Positions 17,820-27,202 of a stretch of 42,970 bases of DNA are shown piece after piece. Made by a program: the position numbers and the translations under genes. The stretch comes from Candidatus Pseudogracilibacillus intestinigallinarum. GTDB taxonomy: Bacteria; Bacillota; Bacilli; Bacillales; Amphibacillaceae. Below the pieces are notes generated by a model. It had not been told where the DNA came from and made no database searches. It saw nothing but the letters and a program-made list of their open reading frames with translations. The DNA is taken from NCBI GenBank assembly GCA_019113205.1, contig DXHX01000040.1:1-42970 (forward strand). Reading direction: 5' to 3'. Position 1 is the first letter of the stretch. Each line of letters begins with the position of its first letter.

Positions 17820-19099
17820 ATCCACTCGTTTTATTATTAATGACGTTTTTTATTCTTGTATTCATTCGTGTACCGATTGCCTTTGCTTTAGGGATTTCAT
17901 CTATTATTACTATTATTTATTTAGACTTACCATTTACAAGTGTCATTAACCAGTTTTATACGGGGATTGATAATTTTACATTGCTTGCTGTTCCATTCTT
18001 TTTACTATTAGGTGGACTAATGAACGATGGAGGAATTACAGAACGATTGTTACAATTTTCGCGTGTAATTGTCGGGCATATTCGTGGTGGGCTGGCACAT
18101 ATTAATGTCTTTGTTAGTATGATTATGGCGGGACTATCTGGTTCAGCTGCAGCAGATACAGCGGCAATTGGACCTGTTCTCATTCCTGCGATGAAAAAAG
18201 AAAAATATGATGCAGGTTTTAGTGTAGCAATTACAGCATGTTCCTCGACACTTGGTGTAATTATTCCACCGAGTATTATGATGGTCGTTTATGGAGCGAT
18301 GGCTCAAGTATCCATTGGGAAATTATTTTTAGCCGGGATTGTACCTGGTGTGTTAATTGCCTTTGGACAGATGTCTTATACATATTTTTTAGCAAAAAAA
18401 CATGATTATCCTGCTTATCCAAAGCCAACAGCGAAGGAGGTTACTGTTTCGTTTAGAAAGGCGATTCCAACATTGCTCCTCCCAGTCATTATTATCGGTG
18501 GGATTACGACAGGAATTTTTACTGCAACGGAGGCGGCTGCTATAGCTGTTTTTTATGCATTACTTTTAATGTTTTTTTATAAAACGTTGCAAGTGAGAGA
18601 TCTACCAAAATTATTGAAAGAGACGATGGTGCAATATTCATTGCCAATGTTTGCGGTAGCTTGTGCGGGAATTATGGGCTGGCTTATTGGGTATTTACAT
18701 GCACCTGAATTAGTTGCTAATTTCATTATGGGAATTACAACATCTTCTACTGGAATCTTTTTATTATTAATTTTATTTTTACTTATTATCGGAACGTTTT
18801 TAAGTCCATTAGAGGCTATTATAATTTTCTTACCGATTATTACTAAATTAGGTGATTTGGCCAATTTAGATCCAGTGCATCTTGGCATTATTACATGTCT
18901 TGTTTTAGCGTGTGGGATGGTAACACCACCATATGGAATTTGTTTATTAATTGCGACACAAATTGGGAAAATTTCAACGGCACGTGCGTTTGTAAGTATT
19001 ATGCCAATTTTACTTATTACAATTGGAATTATTTTAATTGGAGTTTTCGTTCCTGATTTATTTTTATTTTTACCAAATTGGTTAATGCCTGATGCATAA
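17816..19099 (+). CDS. TRAP transporter large permease subunit (DctM family)
   Basis: A 427-residue integral membrane protein with about twelve hydrophobic segments. It carries the MIMAGLSGSAAADTAAIG motif, the VIIPPSIMMVVYG motif and its C-terminal counterpart GMVTPPYGICLL, all hallmarks of the DctM elevator-type transport subunit. The ATG overlaps the end of the small subunit gene, and the preceding AGGGGGAAC serves as ribosome site. Together with the receptor and small subunit it makes a complete tripartite uptake system, probably sodium-driven as known for the family. Confidence 0.92.
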   Translation: MNPLVLLLMTFFILVFIRVPIAFALGISSIITIIYLDLPFTSVINQFYTGIDNFTLLAVPFFLLLGGLMNDGGITERLLQFSRVIVGHIRGGLAHINVFVSMIMAGLSGSAAADTAAIGPVLIPAMKKEKYDAGFSVAITACSSTLGVIIPPSIMMVVYGAMAQVSIGKLFLAGIVPGVLIAFGQMSYTYFLAKKHDYPAYPKPTAKEVTVSFRKAIPTLLLPVIIIGGITTGIFTATEAAAIAVFYALLLMFFYKTLQVRDLPKLLKETMVQYSLPMFAVACAGIMGWLIGYLHAPELVANFIMGITTSSTGIFLLLILFLLIIGTFLSPLEAIIIFLPIITKLGDLANLDPVHLGIITCLVLACGMVTPPYGICLLIATQIGKISTARAFVSIMPILLITIGIILIGVFVPDLFLFLPNWLMPDA

Positions 19100-19140
19100 A
19101 AACGTACTTATGATACTATTTATTTACAGGAGGGATTCAA

Positions 19141-20307
19141 ATGACGATATTTGAAGCACAAACAAAAGAGGAAAGATTGGCATTAATAGAAGAGACTGCA
19201 AAGGCATTTAAAGAAAGAGCATATAAGCATGATATAGAGGGAACCTTCCCTTATGAAAACTATGAAGATTTAAAAGCAATTCGTTATCCAGCTGCAACCG
19301 TACCTAAAAAATATGGTGGCTTAGAAATTAGTTTAGTAGAAATGTTGAAGGCCCAAGAAATTATTGCTTCCTATGACGGTTCAACAGGTCTATCGATTGG
19401 GTGGCATATGGGAATTACGAAAAATATTGCTGAATTGAATGTATGGGAAAAGGAAAAATATGCTTCCTATGCTAAAGAAGTTGTCGAAAAAAATGTTCTA
19501 TTAAATAGTGCAGCAACAGAACTCGCAACAGGGAGTCCAACACGTGGAAATCTCCCGCAAACATATGCGGTTGAAAGAGAGGATGGATGGGTGTTAAATG
19601 GACGAAAAGCGTTTACGACATTATCCCCAATCTTAGATTATTTTGCTGTAACGGCGTCAATAGAAGGAACAGATGAGGTTGGGAACTTTTTAGTACCTCG
19701 TCATACACCTGGCTTAGAAGTAGTGGAAACATGGGATTCGGTCGGCATGCAGGCAACAGGAAGTCATGATATTGTATTGAAAGATGTACAAGTTGCTAAA
19801 GATGATTTACTACATTATTTAACGCCAGGGGATAAGGGAGCACAAGGTTGGTTGCTGCATATTCCTGCTTGTTATTTAGGAATTGCAAAAGGGGCAATGA
19901 GAGAAGCATTGCAATTTGCAACGACATATTCTCCAGCGAATATAGAAGGAACGATTTCAGATATTCCGACTGTCAAACATAAAATTGGTGAAATTGAATT
20001 ACTATTATTAGAAATGGAATCTATTTTATATCGTGTTGCAAGGAAATGGGATGAAAGTGATGATGCTGTGCGTCAGACGATGAAGGCAGAGCTTGGTGCT
20101 GTAAAAGTATCTGTCGTCAATAAAGCAAATAAAGTAGTAGACCTTGCAATGAGAATAGTTGGGGCAAGAAGTTTATCGGCGAAAAATCCATTACAAAGGT
20201 ATTATCGTGATGTCCGTGCAGGATTACACAATCCACCGATGGATGATATGACACTTGTCGTGTTAGCGGATCAATCTATTACTCAATTTAAAGAACGACC
20301 ACAATAA
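19141..20307 (+). CDS. Acyl-CoA dehydrogenase-fold flavoprotein (YdbM-like), possibly a monooxygenase
   Basis: A 388-residue member of the acyl-CoA dehydrogenase superfamily. It has an all-helical N-terminal domain, a middle beta domain (ATELATGSPTRG, NGRKAFTTLSP, DSVGMQATGSHDI) and a C-terminal helical domain. The C-terminal IYEGT motif that supplies the catalytic Glu in many dehydrogenases is not seen. The corresponding end reads RYYRDVRAGLHNPPMDD, more like flavin monooxygenases of the DszC/SfnC group. It starts 41 bases after the TRAP genes with an AGGAGG site, so it may act on the imported compound. The reaction is uncertain. Confidence 0.8.
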   Translation: MTIFEAQTKEERLALIEETAKAFKERAYKHDIEGTFPYENYEDLKAIRYPAATVPKKYGGLEISLVEMLKAQEIIASYDGSTGLSIGWHMGITKNIAELNVWEKEKYASYAKEVVEKNVLLNSAATELATGSPTRGNLPQTYAVEREDGWVLNGRKAFTTLSPILDYFAVTASIEGTDEVGNFLVPRHTPGLEVVETWDSVGMQATGSHDIVLKDVQVAKDDLLHYLTPGDKGAQGWLLHIPACYLGIAKGAMREALQFATTYSPANIEGTISDIPTVKHKIGEIELLLLEMESILYRVARKWDESDDAVRQTMKAELGAVKVSVVNKANKVVDLAMRIVGARSLSAKNPLQRYYRDVRAGLHNPPMDDMTLVVLADQSITQFKERPQ

Positions 20308-20320
20308 TATGAATACGATT

Positions 20321-20356
20321 GAAAAAGACTTGCGATAATGATCGCAAGTCTTTTTC
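20321..20356. terminator. Bidirectional intrinsic terminator
   Basis: A perfect 16-bp inverted repeat (GAAAAAGACTTGCGAT and its complement, 4-base loop) with A and T runs separates the TRAP operon (plus) from the metal transporter operon (minus). A second hairpin, 20373-20409, overlaps the stop of the binding-protein gene but has no T-run. Confidence 0.88.
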
Positions 20357-20404
20357 GTCAACATTTACTTATAATAAATCATCATTAGAGCCAATAATGA
20401 TGGT

Positions 20405-21358
20405 TTATTCTCCTATTAAACCTTCATGTAACATATCGATATTGTATTGTAAAAACTTCACATACGTATCGACTTCTGATCCTTTTTCTCCGATTTCATC
20501 TGAATATAATTCGCCAAAAATCTCAACGCCCGACTCCGCTGCAACAGTTTCCATTGGACGTGTATCTACATTCGTTTCCACGAATAAAACTGGTGGTTCA
20601 TGTTCTTGAATAAATGCAAGTAATGATTTAATTTGCTCTGGTGAACCATTTTCTTCTGTATCAATTGCCCAAATAAATCCTTCTTCAAGTCCGTATCGTT
20701 TTGTCATATATTGATATGCTTGCTCACTTGTAACAAGTACACGGTTTTCTTCTGGAATTTCTCCGAGCTTTTCTTCATATTCATCGGCAATTTCTTGGAG
20801 TTGTGCGACATATGCTTCTCCATTTTCTTTGTAATAGTCTTCATTGTCCGGATCAATTTCAATGAGTGCATCGATCGTATTTTCAGCCATTTTTATTCCG
20901 ACATGTGGGTCTAGAAATGCGTGTGGATTAATTTCTTCCTCTCTGCCATCTCCACTAACAACATATTCAGGTTCTACCCCTTCTGTTAGTTCGTATGCGT
21001 TATCCCAATCTTGTCCTGTTGCATCCATCATTTTCCCAAACCAACCATCTTTTCCACCTTCTAAGTTAAGTCCATTATAAAATAGCACATCTGCATCTGT
21101 TGCAGCTTTAATATCCTCTGGTAAAGGTTCGTATTCATGTGGATCTGTCCCTGTTGGTACTAAGTTGTGAACTGCAACATTCTCCCCACCGATTGCTTCT
21201 ACCATATCTGTTAAAATCGTAAATGATGTGACAACTTTTATTTCTCCATTTGTAGTAGCTGTTTCTTTCTCACTATTGTTTCCACCACATGCAACTAATA
21301 TTGCAGATAATACCATCATTGCTGTTAGTAAAGTAATTTTTTTAAATTTTTGTTTCAA
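20405..21358 (-). CDS. mntA: Manganese-type ABC transporter substrate-binding lipoprotein
   Basis: A 317-residue cluster A-I metal receptor. The signal peptide ends in lipobox LVAC (Cys24). The four metal ligands of the Mn/Fe receptors MntC and PsaA can be matched: His in TDPHEYEP, His in NPHAFLD, Glu in VTSEQAYQY, and Asp in VETNVDTRP. There is no His-rich loop, and the third ligand is Glu rather than His, which argues for Mn over Zn. The TTG at 21358 was chosen as start because AAGGGG lies 5 bases upstream; another TTG at 21376 directly abuts the permease stop. It is last in an ATPase-permease-receptor operon. The symbol follows B. subtilis usage. Confidence 0.87.
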   Translation of the reverse strand: MKQKFKKITLLTAMMVLSAILVACGGNNSEKETATTNGEIKVVTSFTILTDMVEAIGGENVAVHNLVPTGTDPHEYEPLPEDIKAATDADVLFYNGLNLEGGKDGWFGKMMDATGQDWDNAYELTEGVEPEYVVSGDGREEEINPHAFLDPHVGIKMAENTIDALIEIDPDNEDYYKENGEAYVAQLQEIADEYEEKLGEIPEENRVLVTSEQAYQYMTKRYGLEEGFIWAIDTEENGSPEQIKSLLAFIQEHEPPVLFVETNVDTRPMETVAAESGVEIFGELYSDEIGEKGSEVDTYVKFLQYNIDMLHEGLIGE

Positions 21359-21376
21359 TTTTTCCCCTTCTTTCAA

Positions 21377-22228
21377 TTAATTTATACGTATTTTTCTCGT
21401 ACGTAAAGCTTTGAATAAAACACCTTGTTTTGGTGAGAAAATAAAGACAATCATAAAGATAATCGTCGCCGCTATCACGATGACTGCACCGGAAGATAAA
21501 TTGTACTTGAAACTAATATACAATCCGATGACAGATGATAATGCACCAAAAAACGATGATAGTACAATCATGATTGAGAAGCGGTTTGTTAATAAATAGG
21601 CGGTAGATGCTGGTGTAATAAGCATCGCTACGACAAGTACTACCCCAACAGTTTGTAAGGATGCGACCGTTGCAAGTGTAAGTAGTAGCATTATTCCGTA
21701 ATGGATCCATTTTGTTGGTAAGCCATACGATGCCGCTAATGTTTCATCAAATGTACTGACGAGTAATTCTTTATAAAAAATGATGACACACATAATAATT
21801 ATGATGCCGATAATGATCGTAATGACCATATCGGAAGATCGAACAGATAACACATTACCGAATAAAATTTGTGTTAAATCTGTTGCCGTTTGCGCTTTTC
21901 CAATTAAAATAATTCCAAGTGCAAAAAATGCTGTAAAAACGATACCGATAGATGCATCATTTTTAATTCGACTATGTTGGCTTACAACTCCAATTCCGAC
22001 GGCAGTTAAAATTCCAAAAAAGACAGCACCATAAAAATAATTAATGCCCAACATATAAGAAATCGCCACACCTGGTAAAATAGCATGTGAGATGGCATCC
22101 CCCATTAAAGCCATTCCTCGCAAGATAATAAATGAACCGATAATACCACAAATAATCCCTACAACAACGGAAGTGACGAAAGCACGTTGTAAAAATTCAT
22201 AGTTCATTAAATCATTGATGAAATCCAC
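21377..22228 (-). CDS. mntC: Metal ABC transporter permease (ABC-3 family)
   Basis: A 283-residue ABC-3 type membrane protein with about eight or nine hydrophobic segments. It carries the GIIGSFIILRGMALMGDAISHAILPG region (residues about 26-51, split here only for naming) and the LVVAMLITPASTAYLLTNR motif of manganese, zinc and iron permeases. It starts with GTG whose first base is the last base of the ATPase stop, with GGAGG 9 bases upstream, so the two are translationally coupled. Only one permease gene is present, so the protein should work as a homodimer, unlike the B. subtilis mntCD pair. Confidence 0.9.
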   Translation of the reverse strand: MDFINDLMNYEFLQRAFVTSVVVGIICGIIGSFIILRGMALMGDAISHAILPGVAISYMLGINYFYGAVFFGILTAVGIGVVSQHSRIKNDASIGIVFTAFFALGIILIGKAQTATDLTQILFGNVLSVRSSDMVITIIIGIIIIMCVIIFYKELLVSTFDETLAASYGLPTKWIHYGIMLLLTLATVASLQTVGVVLVVAMLITPASTAYLLTNRFSIMIVLSSFFGALSSVIGLYISFKYNLSSGAVIVIAATIIFMIVFIFSPKQGVLFKALRTRKIRIN

Positions 22229-22971
22229 TATGCTTCGCCTCCCATCGATTGAATGATATTGAAATCAATATTGTATGCAGAGGACATTAGTTCTTTTTGC
22301 ATTACTTCTTTAACATCGCCATATTTCATTAGTTTTTTGTTAATTAATAATAATTGGTCGAAATATTGTTCTACCTTTGTTAAATCGTGATGAACGACAA
22401 ACACCGTTTTACCTTCATCACGTAATGCTTTTAAAATGGCGATAATGGTGTTTTCACTTGTCACATCAATTCCAACAAATGGTTCATCTAAAAAGAAATA
22501 ATTTGCTTGCTGAGCAAGCGCACGTGCTAAGAAGACTCGTTGTTGCTGTCCACCAGACAGTTCCCCAATTTGTCGATCGCGATAATCCAACATATTCACT
22601 TTATCAAGGCATTCGTCCGCCCATTTTTTATCTGTCTTTGTTGGTCGTTTAAATAAACCTAGTCTTGGATACGTGCCAAGTAATACCGTGTCACGTACTA
22701 AGATTGGAAAATCCCAGTCAATATTACTTCTTTGGGGAACATAGGCAATTTGTTTTCTCATTTTCGTAATTTTTTTCCCGTCGATTCGAACATCCCCGCG
22801 GTCCCGGTGGATAAGATCAAGCATCCCTTTAATTAAAGTAGATTTGCCTGCCCCGTTAGGTCCGATAATACCGATCAACTGTCCACTTTTTATTGAAAAT
22901 GAAATATGTTGTAACACTTCATTTCCGTCATATGAGACGGTTAAATCTTGGACATCTATACTCTTTCTCAT
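22228..22971 (-). CDS. mntB: Metal ABC transporter ATP-binding protein
   Basis: A 247-residue ABC ATPase with Walker A GPNGAGKST, Q-loop YVPQRS, signature LSGGQQQR, Walker B YFFLDEPF and switch His in VVHHDL. It powers manganese uptake through the adjacent permease. ATG 22971 is preceded by GAAGGTG at good spacing; the frame runs 12 codons further upstream without a ribosome site. The gene order ATPase, permease, receptor is that of staphylococcal mntABC. It is the first gene of the operon, 72 to 118 bases after a clear promoter. Confidence 0.92.
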   Translation of the reverse strand: MRKSIDVQDLTVSYDGNEVLQHISFSIKSGQLIGIIGPNGAGKSTLIKGMLDLIHRDRGDVRIDGKKITKMRKQIAYVPQRSNIDWDFPILVRDTVLLGTYPRLGLFKRPTKTDKKWADECLDKVNMLDYRDRQIGELSGGQQQRVFLARALAQQANYFFLDEPFVGIDVTSENTIIAILKALRDEGKTVFVVHHDLTKVEQYFDQLLLINKKLMKYGDVKEVMQKELMSSAYNIDFNIIQSMGGEA

Positions 22972-23013
22972 TTGTTTCACCTTCTCAATATATGTTGTGT
23001 ATGTCATATTAAC

Positions 23014-23028
23014 TTAGCTATGAACTAA
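23014..23028. promoter_or_regulatory. Dyad resembling a DtxR/MntR-type operator
   Basis: TTAGCTATGAACTAA is symmetric at 10 of 15 positions and recalls the TTAGG-N-CCTAA style of DtxR/MntR sites. It lies in the untranslated leader of the metal operon, downstream of the likely transcription start. Weak, by inspection only. Confidence 0.25.
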
Positions 23029-23060
23029 AGTTTTTACCTCGTGCAACATTTGGTGATTTC

Positions 23061-23089
23061 ATCATAATACATATTTTAAAGTTTGTAAA
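23061..23089 (-). promoter_or_regulatory. Sigma-A promoter of the metal ABC operon
   Basis: On the minus strand TTTACA (23089-23084), a 17-bp spacer and TATGAT (23066-23061) form a good vegetative promoter about 90 bases before the ATPase start. Confidence 0.6.
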
Positions 23090-23195
23090 TCGAAATGTTA
23101 AAAATGATTGAATAATTTTATAAATCAAAAAAACTTTCTTAAAATAGTGTTTTCTTTTCCATATTTTCAATACAATATTGTATGATAGTAAGTAG

Positions 23196-23223
23196 TAAAA
23201 AGTTCTTATTTTATAGCCTATTT
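23196..23223 (+). promoter_or_regulatory. Possible sigma-D (motility) promoter of the chemotaxis receptor gene
   Basis: TAAA (23196-23199), 16 bases, then GCCTATTT (23216-23223) matches the SigD pattern TAAA-N15-GCCGATAT at 10 of 12 positions. It lies about 90 bases before the receptor start. Chemotaxis receptors are commonly SigD-dependent in Bacillus. The region is AT-rich, so chance is possible. Confidence 0.35.
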
Positions 23224-23312
23224 TCATGTAGGTAATTTATAAAATACCAATTTTATAGTTATATAGAACTATTTATAAAGAAAATATGATGTAAGACAGA
23301 AAGGAAGCCATT

Positions 23313-25016
23313 ATGAAGAAAAATACTATTACAATTAAGTTAGGAACGATTATTGCTGCTATTATGCTCTTTTGTATTATCGTATTATTCATATCAATGT
23401 ATTCAGTAAATTATAAAGAAGTGAAAAAAGCGGCTGGTGTCGAAGCATTCGGTTGTGCAAACATTACGACAGCACTAATTAATCCGAGCGATATTGATAA
23501 AATTAAAGCAGGGGACGAAGCTGTCGCAAAACAAGTAGGGGAGGATATTAGTTGGACAATCCAACATAAAGGTATTTTCGAAGGACAGTATGTGATGGAT
23601 TTAGATGGGAAGTTGTTAGCCGTCGATGAAAATTTAATGGAACAAGGATTTGAAACAGGAGAAACTTTTTTTATAGATGAGGAAGTATTAGAAACATTAT
23701 TAGTAACGAAAGCACCAACATTTTCTGATGTGTATAATTATGGTGGGATGAAACGTTTAACAGGTTATGCACCTATTTTTGAAGACCACGATGAAACGAA
23801 AGAAATTATCGCTATAAGTGCTATCGATTTTGAAGCATCGATCGTACATGAGCGAACATTTGATATGATTAAAGGAAGTTTTTTATTTGCGACGATCCCA
23901 CTGTTATTTGCAGGAATTGTCACGATATTTTTAATTAAGCGTACGACAGCACCATTGCAACAGATTAGTGAATATGCCAACAACATTGCAAATGGTGAGT
24001 TAAATATGGAACGACTGAATATTAAAAGTAATGATGAAGTAGGGCGTTTGGCAGAAGACTTATACGTATTAGCAAATAATTTTAAAGAAATTGTGACAGA
24101 TATACAAGAAAATTCCACACAACTAGCAAATTTTTCGGGGGAATTACAAGCGAATAGTGAACAAATTGCTTCATCGGCAGAAAGAAATATGCTTTCATTA
24201 GAACAAGTAGAAAGTTCTTCTAATGAACAAGTACAAATTGTGGAAGAAGCGAATACGTTATTACAACATATCGGTGAAAATAGTGAACATATTCAGGACC
24301 AGTCACATCAATTAGCAACTGTTTCACAAAATACAAATGAGAAATCAAGCATTGGTGCCACATTGATCCAAGAATCTGTTCAAATGATGGAACAAGTTGA
24401 ACATCAATCGATCACTCTTGCGGAAAAAATGGATGTATTGCATCAAAAGTCGATTGAAATTAATAATATTGTGACGATGATTACAGATATATCCGATCAG
24501 ACGAATTTACTTGCATTAAATGCGAGCATTGAAGCGGCACGTGCAGGAGAAAATGGTAAAGGGTTTGCGGTAGTAGCAAATGAAGTACGATTATTAGCGG
24601 AACAATCAGCAAATGCAACAGATGAAATTAGTACACTTATTCGTGAAGTGCAAGCGGACATGACGATAGCTGTGAAGGAATCAAATGAAAATAATGAATA
24701 TGTGAAAAAAGGTACAGAAAAAATGTATCAAGTTGGACAAACATTCCAAGAAATTAATAATGCTATTGAAGAAGAGGACCATTATATTCATGTAATTACA
24801 GAAAGTATTAACGTAATTCAACAGGAAATCGAGCGTATTAATAGTCAATTTGGCCAAATAACAAAAATCGCAACAGTGAATGCGACGGAGACGAATCAAG
24901 TGGTAGGACAGTCGGAAGAGCAAACAGCAGCAACACATGAAATGACGGAATTAATTACAGATTTAGTTGAAATGTCACATACCTTACAAGAACATACGAA
25001 CACATTTAAAATTTAA
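23313..25016 (+). CDS. Methyl-accepting chemotaxis protein with extracellular Cache-like sensor
   Basis: A 567-residue transmembrane receptor. The first membrane segment is at about residues 8-30, the extracytoplasmic sensor domain (Cache/PDC-like, [14 protein letters not shown]) at about 31-185, and the second membrane segment near 188-208. A HAMP linker ([21 protein letters not shown]) leads into a long coiled-coil signalling domain. The conserved hairpin tip, [19 protein letters not shown], is near residues 395-413. The ligand is unknown. AGAAAGGAAG precedes the ATG. It would send signals to CheA/CheW, which are not encoded here. Confidence 0.93.
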   Translation: MKKNTITIKLGTIIAAIMLFCIIVLFISMYSVNYKEVKKAAGVEAFGCANITTALINPSDIDKIKAGDEAVAKQVGEDISWTIQHKGIFEGQYVMDLDGKLLAVDENLMEQGFETGETFFIDEEVLETLLVTKAPTFSDVYNYGGMKRLTGYAPIFEDHDETKEIIAISAIDFEASIVHERTFDMIKGSFLFATIPLLFAGIVTIFLIKRTTAPLQQISEYANNIANGELNMERLNIKSNDEVGRLAEDLYVLANNFKEIVTDIQENSTQLANFSGELQANSEQIASSAERNMLSLEQVESSSNEQVQIVEEANTLLQHIGENSEHIQDQSHQLATVSQNTNEKSSIGATLIQESVQMMEQVEHQSITLAEKMDVLHQKSIEINNIVTMITDISDQTNLLALNASIEAARAGENGKGFAVVANEVRLLAEQSANATDEISTLIREVQADMTIAVKESNENNEYVKKGTEKMYQVGQTFQEINNAIEEEDHYIHVITESINVIQQEIERINSQFGQITKIATVNATETNQVVGQSEEQTAATHEMTELITDLVEMSHTLQEHTNTFKI

Positions 25017-25018
25017 AG

Positions 25019-25065
25019 AAAAAATCCGGATGTGCATAAAAACTTTATGCATTTCCGGATTTTTT
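25019..25065. terminator. Intrinsic terminator, bidirectional
   Basis: An inverted repeat (AAAAAATCCGGA...TTTATGCA...TCCGGATTTTTT, short loop) lies just after the chemotaxis receptor stop. It also faces the converging CDF transporter gene. Confidence 0.88.
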
Positions 25066-25075
25066 ACAATCGTAT

Positions 25076-25990
25076 TTAATTATTTGTATCGTCTTCATTA
25101 TCGAAATATGGATTAATATGTACGAGCACATCTTCAATTTCTACATGTGAATCCATTAATATAGTTTTCACTTCACGAGCGATATCATGACCTTCTTTTA
25201 CAGTTATATGCTGATCCACACTAATTTTAATGTCAATGATTATATAACTACCGTGTGTACGTGCAAATAATTGGTCAATTCTTTTCACGCGGTCTATTTT
25301 AAAAACTGTTTCTTTATAATGTTGGATTTCTTCTTTTGATAATACTTTTTCTAAAATGACGGTTGCCGATGCTTTAATTAAATCATAACCGACCTTCATT
25401 ACGATGATGGAAACAACAATCCCTGCAACTGCATCTCCATAAATGAAATAAGATAAGTGGAGTTTTTCCCCAAGAATAGATAATCCAACCCCGATTAATG
25501 CTGCAACAGATGATAAGGAGTCTGATCGATGATGCCATGCATCTGCAATTAGTGCAGTACTATTAAGCTTCTTTCCGAGACGGGATTTGTAATGATACAA
25601 TCCTTCCTTCACCCCGATAGAAATTAAAAGAATAAATAATGCTAATATGGATGGTGCTGGTGGAACGATACCGTAAAATACTTTGATGGAAGAAATACTA
25701 ATTTCAATTCCAACAACAATTAATAAAATTGCTACGATAATCGATGCAATATTTTCGGCTTTTCCATGACCGTAAGGATGTTCCTCATCTGGCGGTTTAT
25801 TCGCAATTTTTACCCCGAATAAAATAACGAAGGAACTAAGTACGTCAGAAGCAGAGTGAAGTGCATCAGCAAGTAATGCACGACTTCCAGACAGAACTCC
25901 CCCAACGGCCTTTAATATAGATAATAATAAGTTTACGATGATACCAATCCAAGTGGCAAAAACGATTGGCTTAACTCTATTTTGTTGCAT
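25076..25990 (-). CDS. Cation diffusion facilitator family metal exporter
   Basis: A 304-residue CDF antiporter that expels divalent metal in exchange for protons. It has six hydrophobic segments and a cytoplasmic C-terminal domain from about residue 205. The metal sites are ADALHSASD in the second membrane helix (HxxxD), HPYGHGKAE, and ADAWHHRSD in the fifth helix (HxxxD). HxxxD in both helices is, by family rules, more typical of zinc carriers than the DxxxD of manganese carriers. However, overall it resembles B. subtilis YeaB/YdfM (MneS/MneP), which export manganese. Metal choice is therefore open. It converges on the receptor gene and stands alone. Confidence 0.88.
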   Translation of the reverse strand: MQQNRVKPIVFATWIGIIVNLLLSILKAVGGVLSGSRALLADALHSASDVLSSFVILFGVKIANKPPDEEHPYGHGKAENIASIIVAILLIVVGIEISISSIKVFYGIVPPAPSILALFILLISIGVKEGLYHYKSRLGKKLNSTALIADAWHHRSDSLSSVAALIGVGLSILGEKLHLSYFIYGDAVAGIVVSIIVMKVGYDLIKASATVILEKVLSKEEIQHYKETVFKIDRVKRIDQLFARTHGSYIIIDIKISVDQHITVKEGHDIAREVKTILMDSHVEIEDVLVHINPYFDNEDDTNN

Positions 25991-26212
25991 ACATGTTCAT
26001 CCCTTCTTTCTAATGATTCTATCGTAACAGGTAAACATCGTGTGAGTCTATAGCAATGATGTTGCAAAGAGGAACAACGACGAGATGAAAGAAACAATGT
26101 TGCCTATAGTAAAAACGATTATTGGAACAAATATAAAATCATTTTTATATGAAAAATAATGGGATATTCTGTTACACTATACATATACAAGAAAGAGGGG
26201 AGTACATATAAA

Positions 26213-27106
26213 ATGAAATTATTGAATTTTCGAAAAAGTGGCAACGTACATTTAGGTATAAAAACAGATAAAGGTATTTTAGATGTAAGAAGTGCGGCTG
26301 AGTCGTTAAATGAAGAACATATCCCGACAAATATAATGGATGTTATTTGTGACGGGGAAGAGACAGAAAAGGTGTTGCAAACATTTGTCGAAGACCCACG
26401 TGTTGCGGCGTTTTTTTCCGAGGAAGAGGGCATAGAATGGGCACCTGCTGTCACAGAACCGAAAAAGATTATTTGTGTCGGGCTAAACTATAAAAAACAT
26501 GCAGATGAAACGAAATCACCATATCCGAAAATACCTATTTTATTTAATAAATTTGAAAATGCTTTATCCGGTCATTTAAATGAAGTAGTCGTCCCTCGAC
26601 AGACAGAAAGATTAGACCATGAAGTAGAACTAGGCATCGTTATCGGGAAAACGGCGAAAGATGTTACAGAAGAAGAGGCACTAGATTATGTATTTGGTTA
26701 CTGTACGACAAACGACTTATCTGCACGAGACGTACAAAAACATGGTGTTCAATGGATGACTGGTAAAACATTTGATGGATTTGCACCAGTCGGTCCGTAT
26801 TTAGTGACAAAGGACGAAATAGAAAATCCGAACAATTTACGTGTAACTGCAAAAGTAAATGGAAAAGTACATCAGGATTCCAATACTTCTGATATGATTT
26901 TTAATTGTTAGGAATTAATTTCTTACATTTCTGCACATATGACATTACAGCCTGGGGATATTATTTTAACAGGGACACCTGAAGGCGTAATTTTAGGTTG
27001 GCCCAAAGAAAAAAGAGTATACATGACAGCAGGAGATGAAGTAACGGTCGAAGTGGAAAAATTAGGTGCATTGACGACGAAATTTATCGCACCGGAAAGT
27101 GAATAA
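26213..27106 (+). pseudogene. Fumarylacetoacetate hydrolase family gene interrupted by an in-frame TAG
   Basis: The frame from ATG 26213 encodes 232 residues of a FAH-family hydrolase, then meets TAG at 26909-26911. The same frame continues without a shift for 64 more codons to TAA 27104-27106, giving the expected C-terminal strands (ELISYISAHMTLQPGD, TGTPEGVILG). The metal ligands (HEVELGIV, TTNDLSARDVQ) lie before the stop, while the substrate-contacting GTPEGV lies after it. The truncated product should be non-functional unless the stop is read through. FAH-fold enzymes cleave or hydrate 2-oxo acids such as 2-hydroxyhepta-2,4-diene-1,7-dioate. A GAAAGAGGGGAG site lies upstream. Coding quality is intact on both sides, so the lesion looks recent, or is a sequencing error. 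Confidence 0.82.
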
Positions 27107-27131
27107 CAACTTAAGTACAACAGTTGTTTGA

Positions 27132-27160
27132 TTGACTTTTTACACGACGATATGTAAACT
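27132..27160 (+). promoter_or_regulatory. Putative sigma-A promoter of the small membrane protein
   Basis: TTGACT (27132-27137), a 17-bp spacer and TAAACT (27155-27160) lie about 40 bases before the start at 27203. A 7-bp inverted repeat (27105-27128) just upstream may weakly end the FAH transcript. Confidence 0.5.
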
Positions 27161-27202
27161 ATTATTGTATATAAAATATCGACGGATATATGAGGTGAAG
27201 AA

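Noticed and set aside
20373-20409. Hairpin over the metal receptor stop codon as a terminator
   Set aside because: There is no T-run on either strand. The neighbouring 20321-20356 hairpin serves as terminator for both directions.
23165-23190. Second promoter (TATGAT) for the first chemotaxis receptor
   Set aside because: The -35 is poor and the AT-rich context gives many such matches. The SigD-like site fits better.
26909-26911. Alternative genetic code or pyrrolysine at TAG
   Set aside because: Other genes end in TAG and TGA in the normal way (argB, carB), and no pyl genes are visible. A nonsense mutation or error is simpler.
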